NCBI GenBank assembly: GCA_964517435.1
Contig: CAZFEC010000002.1
Coordinates: 62,001-126,000 of the forward strand
Length of the DNA stretch: 64,000 nt
Direction: 5' to 3'
Origin: BS150m-G50 sp964517435
GTDB taxonomy: Bacteria; CAIWAD01; BS150m-G50
Position 1 is the stretch's first letter. Each line of letters opens with the position of its first letter. This document shows, piece after piece, positions 7,859-16,006 of the stretch. The position numbers and the translations under genes were made by a program. The notes under the pieces were generated by a model, which searched no databases, was not told the origin of the DNA, and worked only from the letters and a program-made list of their open reading frames with translations.

Positions 7859-9355
7859 ATGGTAGCTGAAGATTCACTGAACGAGGTCTGCCATATGCAC
7901 GTGTTAATAGTCGACGACGAAGCTCACATCTGCGAAGTGATCAGCGAACTGCTGGCGCAGGAGAACTACACCACCGATGTGGCCTGCGACGGCTTGGAAG
8001 CGCTGCGTAAGCTGGAGGAGCAGGAGTTCGATGTCGTCATCTCCGATGTGCGCATGCCGCAGATGGACGGCCTGGAGCTGCTCACGGAGGTCCGCAACCG
8101 CTATCCGCAGGTGAAGGTGCTGCTCTTTACCGGTTACGCTTCCGTCGACAGCGTGGTGGAGGCGATGAAAATCGGCGCTTACGGCTATTTGACCAAGCCG
8201 ATCGACCGGGAGGAGCTGTTCCGGGAGCTGGCCCTGATCCGTGAGCAGAACGAGATCCTCAAGGGCGGCCACCAGATGCAGTCGGAGATGTTCCAGCGTT
8301 ACGCCAAAGGGGACTCCCGGCCGGCCAGCAAGAGCATGCAGAACCTGTACGAGCTGACCATCACCCGCATCGCCCGCAGCGATTCCACCGTGTTGATCGA
8401 AGGGGAGAGCGGCACCGGCAAGGAGCTGATGGCCGGCATGATCCACCACTTCAGCAACCGCAGCGACAAGGAGCTGGTCAAGGTTAACTGCGCCGCGCTG
8501 GCGGAAGGGCTGCTGGAATCGGAGTTGTTCGGACATGTCAAGGGTGCATTCACCGGCGCGATGGCCAACCGCCAGGGGCGCTTCGAGCTGGCCAACAGTG
8601 GGGCGCTCTTCCTGGACGAAGTGGGGGAGATGAGTCCCGCACTGCAGGTAAAGCTGCTGCGGGTGCTGCAGGAGGGGGAGTTCGAGCGGGTCGGCAGTAG
8701 CGAGACCATCAAGGTTGATGTGCGGGTGATCGCCGCCACCAACCGCAATCTCAAACAGGAGGTGGCCAAGGGCAACTTCCGTACCGACCTCTACTACCGG
8801 CTCAATGTGATCAACATTCCGATTCCGCCGCTACGGGAGCGGCGGGAGGACATCCCGCAGCTGGTGGTGCATTTCATCGACAAGAACCGCAACCGGTTGG
8901 GCAAACCACGGATGTACCTGCGGCGCGCCGCTTACGATGCGATCGTGCGCTACGACTGGCCCGGCAACATCCGGGAGCTGGAGAACTGCATCGAGCGCGC
9001 CTGCGTGATGGCGAACAGCGATACCATCGAGGTTAACGATCTGCCGCTGGAGGTGCAGCAGGCGCAGAGCAGGGCGCCAGTGTCCGCTGCGCCGAATCCC
9101 GACCGGCCCGGCGCTGCAGTGGAAACCGCTCCTACTCCGGAGCCGGTGCCCACCGCCCAGCCTGATATCGCGCCGCTCTCCCTCTCGGAAGCGCGTGAGC
9201 AGTTCGAGAAGGACTTCCTGGAACAGAAACTGGCGGAGCAGGGGGGCAACGTCAGCCACACCGCCCGCGATCTCAAGATCGCCCGCAAGAACCTGCAGCA
9301 CAAGATCAAGAAGTACCAGATCAACGTGCAGCAGTACCGGAAAGGGGAGGGGTAG
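7859..9355 (+). CDS. Sigma-54-dependent response regulator (NtrC family)
   Basis: The 498-residue protein has a receiver domain (residues about 13-125, VLIVDDEAHICEV with the phosphoacceptor in VVISDVRMPQMDG). A complete AAA+ activator domain follows: Walker A GESGTGKE, the sigma-54-contacting GAFTGA loop, Walker B ALFLDEVGEM and the arginine-finger region FRTDLYYRLNV. After a proline-rich linker comes a Fis-type helix-turn-helix (EQGGNVSHTARDLKIARKNL). It should activate sigma-54 promoters when phosphorylated. The ATG at 7859 overlaps the J-protein stop once the false gap is removed; an internal ATG at 7895 would also give a full receiver. No cognate kinase is adjacent. Confidence 0.93.
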   Translation: MVAEDSLNEVCHMHVLIVDDEAHICEVISELLAQENYTTDVACDGLEALRKLEEQEFDVVISDVRMPQMDGLELLTEVRNRYPQVKVLLFTGYASVDSVVEAMKIGAYGYLTKPIDREELFRELALIREQNEILKGGHQMQSEMFQRYAKGDSRPASKSMQNLYELTITRIARSDSTVLIEGESGTGKELMAGMIHHFSNRSDKELVKVNCAALAEGLLESELFGHVKGAFTGAMANRQGRFELANSGALFLDEVGEMSPALQVKLLRVLQEGEFERVGSSETIKVDVRVIAATNRNLKQEVAKGNFRTDLYYRLNVINIPIPPLRERREDIPQLVVHFIDKNRNRLGKPRMYLRRAAYDAIVRYDWPGNIRELENCIERACVMANSDTIEVNDLPLEVQQAQSRAPVSAAPNPDRPGAAVETAPTPEPVPTAQPDIAPLSLSEAREQFEKDFLEQKLAEQGGNVSHTARDLKIARKNLQHKIKKYQINVQQYRKGEG

Positions 9356-9520
9356 ACGTCAGAATCACAGATAGCACAGATGACACTGACAGGTATTAGG
9401 TATTTCCGGAGGCTCTGGATAAGCAATAACGTATCTGTGTCATTCGCATGAGTGATCTTCTTCACTAAGTCAAGGGCGTACAGCGTCTAAGGTCAGTGAT
9501 TCAGACAATTAAGGGTAGCG

Positions 9521-11725
9521 GTGAAAGTGATTCTGCAAAATAACAGCAAGCATCCTTCGCATCCACTGCTGCCACTGCATAGACGTTTGCACGTTATCTT
9601 ATCATTTTTCGCACTCTCCCTCCTGCTTCTATCCGGCTGCGATCAGCTGCCGGAGGACCCGCACGCGTATCCGTTACAGTTCAAAGTGATTCAGGAAATT
9701 GAATCCGGGGTCAGCTGCGCGTTGTCGGTACCCGGTGCGGATGGCAGCGACGATCTGCTGTTTGAAGCGCACTTTCACTCACCAAAGGGTGACCGCTTTA
9801 TCCAGATCACCGATCTGGGCGCCACACAGGTTCTGCATCATCACGGTTTGTGGAATTCTACTGAAGTTCCCGCATCTGTCGATCTGCCCGGATATCGCTG
9901 GCAGGGCGCTTTCGCAGGCGAAATCACATCCCCAGGAATTGGAGGTTACTACCATCTCACCACAGATACATCACTGAGGATTATTCGGTTCAGTTGGGAA
10001 GGCTTCAGGCAGGATACGATTCTGGTTCGATACCGCCCGGATCAAGATTTCGGAATAAACTGGGATATCAGCTGTGGCGGGGTATTCAGGCTGGACTTGA
10101 CCGGTACCGATCCGCCGGAAGGTTGGTCATATATTAATTATGGTTATTATCCTGCACCAAGGGAGTTGATTCTGTGGGAGGATCTAGACCCGCCGGTAGT
10201 ACGCAGCATCTTCCACAGTGGATCTGTTCTGCGGCATTTTGGAGCGTCAGATCTTGACAATGATGGTGATGAGGAACTGCTCTGGGGAACCAACGCGCCC
10301 TGCAACGGGATCACTCATAACGGCATCGCGGATACAACAGCCTACTATATCGCCCTGCGACAGGATGGTGAGCCGCTCTGGATTACACCCACCATCAGCG
10401 GAGGTGGAAGCGCCTACCTGTATCCCGACCCCAAGGAACCGGCGTTGTTCGGATTGCGTCAGCTTCGCAACTTCAATGCCGGAGGAACCAGGCAGCTTGT
10501 GCATGAACTGGATCCAAAAACCGGTCGGATACTGCGGGAGCTGGAACTGCGCGGTTTTGCGATTTGCGCCATGATCGATCCTGAACGATGGATCCTGCAT
10601 TTCGATCCGTCATCTGAAATACTGCAATGGTGGACCAGGGATTTTTCGGTCGCCAGGAGTTTAGTCTGTGAAGCTGGAATCTTCGGGCTGGCAAAAGGCG
10701 CGGCTATCGAAGAGGATTTGGAGCAAATCTTTCTCGCCAGTCTTCTGGATAGAGATTTTATCTACTTGAATGGTGAGCTGGAGATCATCGCACGATCCGG
10801 CTTCCGTCTTCTGGAAGGTGCACCGGAGTTCCATTTCTACCGAGATGGTGAGAAGCAAACGGCCTATCTGGCCCGTTTCCCCGGTGGGCCGGAACTGATA
10901 GTACAACCTTACTTCTCCCCCTGGTGGCAGTGGTGGACCTGGCGTTATCGCTGGCCGCTGATCTGGGGACTGGCCATCCCGGCGGCGCTGATCGGTTTGT
11001 ACTCGCTGATCCGCTATCTGCGCCTGCGGCGGCTGGCCCGCCTGGCGGAAGCGGAGGCCAAACGCAAGCTGGAAATCGCTTATGCGCAGCGGGGGGCGTT
11101 GCTGGAGCGGCTGCACAACGCGCAGGAAACGGAGCGCACCCGCCTGGCGCGGGAGCTGCACGACGACCTCGGCCAGACGCTGACGCTGCAGAAGATGGAT
11201 CTCTACGAGTTGTCCGACCAGGTTCCCGGTCACGAGAAAACACTCAACGACATGATCATCCGCGCCGACACCGCGTTGACCTCGATGCGGCACCTGATCG
11301 CGGATCTGCGACCGGCGGTGCTGGATGAACTCGGCCTGGCCGGCGCGCTGGCCTGGTTGGTTGAGTACATGCAAACTGACTCCGGCCCCCGGCTCAGTTT
11401 CCAGTGGGAGGAAAGCACTCTCGATTTGGGACTTGAATTCAAGACAGTGCTGTTTCGCGTTTGCCAGGAAGCCCTCACCAATGTACTTCGACATGCCCAG
11501 GCGACGGAGGCGGTTGTGCGGATTGAACTTGAAGAAGGGTTGCTGAAACTGACCATCAGCGACGACGGAGTCGGGATGTCGCCTCCGGAGCAGCACCGCC
11601 CCGGTTCGCTGGGTCTCCTGGGTATGCGGGAGCGGTTGGCTCCCTGGAACGGCGAAGTGGAAATCGAGAGTCAACCGGGGCAGGGCACCACCGTCAAGGT
11701 GCGGCTGCCACTGGGGGGAGTCTGA
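9521..11725 (+). CDS. Sensor histidine kinase (HisKA_3, LiaS/NarX-type) with large sensor domain
   Basis: The 734-residue product begins with a hydrophobic segment ending in a lipobox-like LLLLSGC (Cys about 40), so the N terminus may be a membrane anchor or a lipoprotein signal. About 430 residues of extracytoplasmic sequence follow, with a calcium-loop or FG-GAP-like stretch (ASDLDNDGDEELLWG). Next come a transmembrane helix (about 478-495), a coiled coil, the phosphoacceptor box RTRLARELHDDLGQTLT and an HATPase domain (NVLRHAQA, DDGVGM, GLLGMRERL). The start is GTG. It is followed directly by a NarL-type regulator, its obvious partner. The ligand is unknown. Confidence 0.9.
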   Translation: MKVILQNNSKHPSHPLLPLHRRLHVILSFFALSLLLLSGCDQLPEDPHAYPLQFKVIQEIESGVSCALSVPGADGSDDLLFEAHFHSPKGDRFIQITDLGATQVLHHHGLWNSTEVPASVDLPGYRWQGAFAGEITSPGIGGYYHLTTDTSLRIIRFSWEGFRQDTILVRYRPDQDFGINWDISCGGVFRLDLTGTDPPEGWSYINYGYYPAPRELILWEDLDPPVVRSIFHSGSVLRHFGASDLDNDGDEELLWGTNAPCNGITHNGIADTTAYYIALRQDGEPLWITPTISGGGSAYLYPDPKEPALFGLRQLRNFNAGGTRQLVHELDPKTGRILRELELRGFAICAMIDPERWILHFDPSSEILQWWTRDFSVARSLVCEAGIFGLAKGAAIEEDLEQIFLASLLDRDFIYLNGELEIIARSGFRLLEGAPEFHFYRDGEKQTAYLARFPGGPELIVQPYFSPWWQWWTWRYRWPLIWGLAIPAALIGLYSLIRYLRLRRLARLAEAEAKRKLEIAYAQRGALLERLHNAQETERTRLARELHDDLGQTLTLQKMDLYELSDQVPGHEKTLNDMIIRADTALTSMRHLIADLRPAVLDELGLAGALAWLVEYMQTDSGPRLSFQWEESTLDLGLEFKTVLFRVCQEALTNVLRHAQATEAVVRIELEEGLLKLTISDDGVGMSPPEQHRPGSLGLLGMRERLAPWNGEVEIESQPGQGTTVKVRLPLGGV

Positions 11726-12190
11726 ATGGTGATCAGAGTGTTGATCGTCGATGATCATCCGGTCGTCCGGGAAGGTTTGAAGCGGATCCTGGAACGCACG
11801 GAGGAGATACAGGTAGGTGGGGAAGCGGGCGACGCACAGGATGCGCTGGAGCAGGTCTGGCAGAACAGCTTCGACGTAGTGTTGCTCGACTACATCCTGC
11901 CGGGCGGTAAAGGGATGGAAGCGCTGGAGGCAATCAAGCGGAATAAACCGCAATTACCCGTCCTGATGATCAGCATGAACCCCGCCGACCATCTGCTGCT
12001 ACGTATTCTGGACAGCGGTGGTGCCGGTTTCATCTCCAAGAGTGTACCGCCGGATGCACTTATCGATGCTATCCGCACAGTTTACAACGGCAAAATATAT
12101 ATCACTCCGGAACAGGCTCAGTTCCTCGCCCAACAGCATGCCCTGGGTGATCAGTTACCGCACGAGCGGCTCTCCAACCGCGAGTACTAG
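11726..12190 (+). CDS. NarL-type response regulator, receiver part (interrupted by an in-frame TAG)
   Basis: The 154 residues comprise a complete receiver domain (VLIVDDHPVVREGLKRIL, phosphoacceptor Asp in VVLLDYILPGG, Thr/Ser and Lys positions in VLMISMN and GFISKSV) and the first residues of a LuxR-type DNA-binding domain (LSNREY). Then a TAG codon ends the frame. Translation in the same frame resumes immediately with VFVLVGEGKSTSEIA, which continues the LuxR domain (family consensus LSxREYQVFxLLAxGKSxxEIA). A single C-to-T change of CAG (Gln) would explain the stop. It follows the sensor kinase with no gap. It may be a pseudogene, a strain variant or a sequence error. Confidence 0.85.
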   Translation: MVIRVLIVDDHPVVREGLKRILERTEEIQVGGEAGDAQDALEQVWQNSFDVVLLDYILPGGKGMEALEAIKRNKPQLPVLMISMNPADHLLLRILDSGGAGFISKSVPPDALIDAIRTVYNGKIYITPEQAQFLAQQHALGDQLPHERLSNREY

Positions 12191-12373
12191 GTGTTCGTCC
12201 TGGTCGGGGAAGGGAAGAGTACTAGCGAAATCGCCTCTGAACTGAATATCAGTATTAAGACCATCCAGACTTACCTCACCCGTGCAAAAGCTAAAATGAA
12301 TCTCACCCGCCAGGCGGAGATCATCCGCTATGTGATTGAGCATGGGCTCCGGGTGGCGCCGCACGAGGGCTGA
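12191..12373 (+). CDS. NarL-type response regulator, LuxR DNA-binding part (continuation after TAG)
   Basis: These 61 codons continue the previous reading frame and encode the helix-turn-helix of a LuxR/GerE domain (GKSTSEIASELNISIKTIQT, then YLTRAKAKMNL). A GTG directly after the stop could serve as a restart, but no ribosome binding site is visible. Read together with 11726-12190 it makes a normal-sized NarL protein of about 215 residues. Without readthrough the regulator would lack DNA binding. Confidence 0.75.
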   Translation: MFVLVGEGKSTSEIASELNISIKTIQTYLTRAKAKMNLTRQAEIIRYVIEHGLRVAPHEG

Positions 12374-12659
12374 GTTCTACCTACCGTAAACTGATTCCCA
12401 CCAACGGTTTGATGAAATAACAAACCTGCATCCCATTTAGTGCAGTCGTTACCGCCGGTGAAGTGTAAGACTCCGTAGGGCAACGGAAGGACATTCTTTA
12501 CCGACAAGGGAATCCGTCTCTTACCTACAATTGATTCCCGATTGACTTAGTACTCTTAACTCAAAATGTCGTACAAGAGGACCTATCACGACTCTATCGA
12601 CTCTACAAGTATGACTTGGACTGGTACATTTTCAAACCGTAATCACTTAGGGAGGAAAC

Positions 12660-14381
12660 ATGAAAGCAATTGCAGCCCTACTGGTTCTGATCGTCAGTAT
12701 ATTGGCGCTTTCAGGATGTAGTGTAGAGAAGATCGAGGAGGATGCCGGTGAGACTCACCCCATGTCACCGGTTTCGATTGAAATTACGGGGGATAATGTC
12801 TGCGTAGATATCATCGCGGCACAATCCATGGTAGTTGGAGACATATGTGTCGAGATACTTGAAGAATCCAATGAACTCTGTGTCACATATACAACATCAG
12901 ACGAGTGGGAGTTGACTGAAACGCATCTATGGGTTGGAGAATCCATAGCAACAATGCCACAGACACGCAAAGGTAATCCCAGGATAGGGCACTTTCCCCA
13001 TCACTCTGGAGATATTACCGGTAATACTACCTGGTGTTGTTACATATCGTTGACAGAATTTGGCCTGCAGGGTGATGAAACAATCTGTGAGAAAGATCTC
13101 TATATCGCGGCACACTCAGAACTACGTCTGGAGAACGCTGATGGTTCTTATACTTACGAAACCGGCTGGGGTGCTGGTGTACCTATTGTCGAGCGAGGTA
13201 GTTGGGCAACCTATTATGGAATTCACCTCTCCTGTGATGGGTGGCCGCCACTGAACAGTGAAAGCAAGAGTTCATTTGCCCGTGGTTGTGAAGACTATGC
13301 CATTTGTTTCCTGGAGATCGATTTAGATGATCCGGATGATGATGGCCCCCAGCGTTGGGGTTGGACTAACGGCCCCTTACAAAATGGCACTTATCATTTT
13401 GATCTCTACGTCGAGGCAAATGAATGCGATTTGGCAGCTGGGCTCCTGGTGGGGAACCTAGCAGTTGAGTATGCTGGCGGAACCGCAACGGTCACCTATA
13501 ATCTCTACCAGGACCTTACTTTAAGTGAAGTGCAGCTGTATGTAGGTAACGAGATATTACCGAGATATCTCGGTGAATTCAGCACTGGTCCGGGACATTA
13601 CCCGGTGATAAATACCGGACTGGGCGATGTGAGTACTCATACCTGCGCTGTTTCAGGGCTTTCAGGTGATATCTACGTTGTAGCTCATGCAGTGATCAAT
13701 GGAATTACAGATGATTATAGTGATGAAGAAGCCCAATCTATATGTGATGGTATGCGTTTCGCCTGCTTTGAAGCAGGAACCTTTATTATGGGGCAGGATA
13801 GTATTGGTGAGTCCTATCCCGCAATTGAACACGAAGTAACGCTGACTCATGACTTCTGTCTCTCAATTAATGAGATCACAAATCAGGAGTGTATCATTAT
13901 GCTGCAATGGGCGTATGAAAACGGTCTTATAACCGCCAATACCATTACAGTATCTGCACATGGACAACAGTTGTTCGAGCTTATTAGCCCAAACAGCGAG
14001 ATCGGCTTTGCTGATGGGCTTTTCTATATCCATGAAGCTACGAGCGGAGACGCGCAATCTGCCTATCCTGATGGGTATAATCCACAGGATCACCCTGTAA
14101 AGGAAATATCCTGGTATGGAGCTGTATGCTTTTGTGATTGGTTGAGCCTCAAGGAAGGACTACCTCCTTTTTATAATGGTGAATGGACCACTACTTCTTC
14201 ACACAATCCATATGAAGCTCAAGGTTATCGACTACCCACCGAGGCGGAATGGGAATATGCAGCCCGTTATAATGACGGACGTACATTTCCATGGGGTGAC
14301 TGGGAGCCCGTTCCCTGCGTAGAGGCATTTCTCTACGTGCAAATCATGGACAGTGGTAGTAGGTTCGTATCCTCAAGGTAA
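12660..14381 (+). CDS. Lipoprotein with formylglycine-generating-enzyme-like domain, 5' part (frameshifted)
   Basis: The product has a lipoprotein signal (LALSGC, Cys20), about 340 residues of beta-rich, Asp-rich sequence with two related immunoglobulin-like modules, and then the start of an FGE-sulfatase domain (FEAGTFIMGQDS, HEVTLTHDFCLSINEITNQE, YRLPTEAEWEYAAR, FPWGD). After PCVEA at about 14325 the frame is wrong. The missing part continues in another frame (see 14329-14628). FGE-like domains modify cysteines or act as binding domains in secreted proteins. The region is visibly richer in A and T than its neighbours. A good ribosome site (AGGGAGGAAAC) precedes the ATG. Confidence 0.8.
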   Translation: MKAIAALLVLIVSILALSGCSVEKIEEDAGETHPMSPVSIEITGDNVCVDIIAAQSMVVGDICVEILEESNELCVTYTTSDEWELTETHLWVGESIATMPQTRKGNPRIGHFPHHSGDITGNTTWCCYISLTEFGLQGDETICEKDLYIAAHSELRLENADGSYTYETGWGAGVPIVERGSWATYYGIHLSCDGWPPLNSESKSSFARGCEDYAICFLEIDLDDPDDDGPQRWGWTNGPLQNGTYHFDLYVEANECDLAAGLLVGNLAVEYAGGTATVTYNLYQDLTLSEVQLYVGNEILPRYLGEFSTGPGHYPVINTGLGDVSTHTCAVSGLSGDIYVVAHAVINGITDDYSDEEAQSICDGMRFACFEAGTFIMGQDSIGESYPAIEHEVTLTHDFCLSINEITNQECIIMLQWAYENGLITANTITVSAHGQQLFELISPNSEIGFADGLFYIHEATSGDAQSAYPDGYNPQDHPVKEISWYGAVCFCDWLSLKEGLPPFYNGEWTTTSSHNPYEAQGYRLPTEAEWEYAARYNDGRTFPWGDWEPVPCVEAFLYVQIMDSGSRFVSSR

Positions 14382-14628
14382 CAGCGACCAGGGACTTACT
14401 GACATGGCTGGTAATGTTATCGAATGGTGTAATGATGTAGTATCTGGATACACAACAGAACCGGTAATCGATCCTTTGGGTTCATCAGGTTCAGGCAGGA
14501 GGCTAGTCCGAGGAGGATATCGTGGGGATTATTCACCGGAACTCAGATCCGCTGTTCGTCGTGCTTTTGAACCATACGATACTTATCCAGGATTCGGTTT
14601 TCGTGTCTGTCGGACGGCAAATCCATGA
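14329..14628 (+). CDS. Formylglycine-generating-enzyme-like domain, 3' part (out of frame)
   Basis: This frame supplies the missing end of the FGE fold: FSTCKSWTVVVGSYPQG, then GLTDMAGNVIEWCNDVV, RRLVRGGYRGDYSPELRSAVR and the terminal GFGFRVCR. The join is best explained by two lost A residues at about 14326: GCA-AAT-TTC-TCT would read A-N-F-S, giving the canonical EANFSTCKSW, whereas the window has GCATTTCTC. The fragment has no ribosome binding site of its own. A terminator follows at 14687. Confidence 0.75.
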   Translation, partial: FSTCKSWTVVVGSYPQGNSDQGLTDMAGNVIEWCNDVVSGYTTEPVIDPLGSSGSGRRLVRGGYRGDYSPELRSAVRRAFEPYDTYPGFGFRVCRTANP

Positions 14629-14686
14629 TTCCCCGATTGTCTACCCGACAATCTCATTTAATATCACACCTTTCACTTCTACCTGG

Positions 14687-14715
14687 ACGCCCGGCCCCGC
14701 GCCGGGCGTTCTTTT
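14687..14715 (+). terminator. Terminator after the FGE-like gene
   Basis: A 9-bp stem (ACGCCCGGC at 14687-14695, GCCGGGCGT at 14701-14709) is followed by TCTTTTC on the plus strand. Confidence 0.8.
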
Positions 14716-14726
14716 CAAAGTGCAGA

Positions 14727-14754
14727 ATAAAAACGCCCGGCTCATCACCGGGCG
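14727..14754 (-). terminator. Terminator after mdh
   Basis: On the minus strand CGCCCGG (complement of 14748-14754), a short loop and CCGGGCG (complement of 14734-14740) are followed by TTTTTATT. It lies just downstream of mdh and back to back with the plus-strand terminator. Confidence 0.8.
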
Positions 14755-14799
14755 CTCGCATTATACTGAAACCTCCCGACTGTTCGGGACGTCCTTTGT

Positions 14800-15807
14800 T
14801 TACAGCGTCTTCAACATCTCATCAACCTCGTCACAGGTGGCGCGCACCGCGTCGCCCGACTTCTGCAACGCCGCCAGTTCATCCGTGGTGAGATCGATCT
14901 CGAGCACTTCCTCGATACCGTTCTTACCCAGGATGGTCGGCACGCCGACGAAGAGACCTTCCATACCGTACTGGCCAGTCAGGTAGGCGCTGGAGGCGAT
15001 GACCTTGCGCTTGTTGAAGATGATCGCTTCCGCCATTTCCAGCGCCGCCCAGGCGGTGGAGGAGAAAGCGGATCCGATACCGAGCAGTCCGACCACCTCG
15101 CCGCCCGCCTTGCGGGTGCGCGTTTCGATCGCCTCGAGCTTGTCTTCGCTGATAAAGCTGGTCACCGGCAGACCGGCGATCTGGCAGCTGCTGCGTACCG
15201 GCACCATGGTGGGACCGTGGCCCCCCAGCACCAGCGCGTTGACGTTGTCGACGGAGACGTTGGCCGCGTCCGCCACGAAGTAGCGGTAGCGGGTGGAATC
15301 GAGGGCGCCGGCCATACCCATCAACTTGCCTTGCGGCGGATTCAGCACCTTGTGCAGAGTGTAGACGATCGCATCCAGCGGATTGGCTACGCTGATGATG
15401 ATGGCATCAGGGCAGTATTCCGCGATGCCGGCGGCCACCGACTTAGTGATCTTCAGGTTGACCGCCAGCAGCTCCTCCCGGGAGGGGAAGGTGCCGTCCG
15501 GGCGGGCTTTACGCGGCACGCCGGCGGTGTTGATGACCAGGTCCGCCCCCTGCAGCGCGCTGTAATCCTTGGACCAGCTGAACTTGACATCGCTGCTTAT
15601 GATCGGCAGGCCCTCGCAGATATCCAGCACCTTGCCGCCGGCGATCGATTGCTTCTGGGCCACCTCCTGTTTCTCGGGCGGGTCGTCCGGATTAGGGATC
15701 GGGGCGGGATCGACAAAACCGATCTCCGACGCCAATTTCCGAGTTGCACATTCCTGGGCGAGCACGCCGCCGATGGCTCCACCGCCGATAAGTCCGATCT
15801 TTTGCAT
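14800..15807 (-). CDS. mdh: Malate dehydrogenase (LDH/MDH family)
   Basis: The 335-residue enzyme interconverts malate and oxaloacetate with NAD(H). Visible are the N-terminal Rossmann motif (IGLIGGGAIGGVLA), the VINTAGVPRK segment with the substrate-binding Arg, the VANPLDAIVYTLHK stretch, the Arg in LDSTRYRYFVA and the catalytic His in LGGHGPTMVPV. Two insertions set it apart from common MDHs: about 15 extra polar and proline-rich residues after the first Asp-containing strand (FVDPAPIPNPDDPPEK), and a longer mobile loop (RKARPDGTFPSREEL). The Asp usually following HG is Pro here. It lies with icd and gltA, giving a TCA-cycle cluster. Confidence 0.9.
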   Translation of the reverse strand: MQKIGLIGGGAIGGVLAQECATRKLASEIGFVDPAPIPNPDDPPEKQEVAQKQSIAGGKVLDICEGLPIISSDVKFSWSKDYSALQGADLVINTAGVPRKARPDGTFPSREELLAVNLKITKSVAAGIAEYCPDAIIISVANPLDAIVYTLHKVLNPPQGKLMGMAGALDSTRYRYFVADAANVSVDNVNALVLGGHGPTMVPVRSSCQIAGLPVTSFISEDKLEAIETRTRKAGGEVVGLLGIGSAFSSTAWAALEMAEAIIFNKRKVIASSAYLTGQYGMEGLFVGVPTILGKNGIEEVLEIDLTTDELAALQKSGDAVRATCDEVDEMLKTL

Positions 15808-15855
15808 ATGCTTCTCCTGTCTTTCAGATATTGATCACTTGCGTTTACACCTGAT

Positions 15856-15917
15856 GACGAAGGCCGCCCTGGCGGGCTTCGTCCAAGGTAACAGGTCAAC
15901 AAAGTTGACCTGTTACC
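15856..15917 (-). terminator. Two strong hairpins between icd and mdh
   Basis: Two consecutive stem-loops are present: 15856-15883 (13-bp stem GACGAAGGCCGCC with one mismatch and a 2-base loop) and 15887-15917 (perfect 14-bp stem GGTAACAGGTCAAC, loop AAA). There is no clear T-run on either strand, so they may slow transcription or protect mRNA ends rather than act as classical terminators. Confidence 0.5.
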
Positions 15918-15918
15918 C

Positions 15919-16006
15919 CATGTGTGAAATCATGACATCGCCAAATTCAGAGCATTCAGCTCTAGCCGTCCATGTGTGAAATCATTGCGTCGCCAAATTC
16001 AGAGCA
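15919..16006. repeat. Direct repeat of the icd 3' end
   Basis: A 36-bp sequence at 15971-16006, which encodes the C terminus of isocitrate dehydrogenase (CSEFGDAMISHM), recurs at 15919-15954 with three mismatches, 52 bases away and outside the gene. Confidence 0.85.

Noticed and set aside
6649..7877. Minus-strand reading frames that run across the N gap
   Set aside because: They contain the Ns as unknown residues and are mirror images of the J-protein gene. The gap itself is an artefact.
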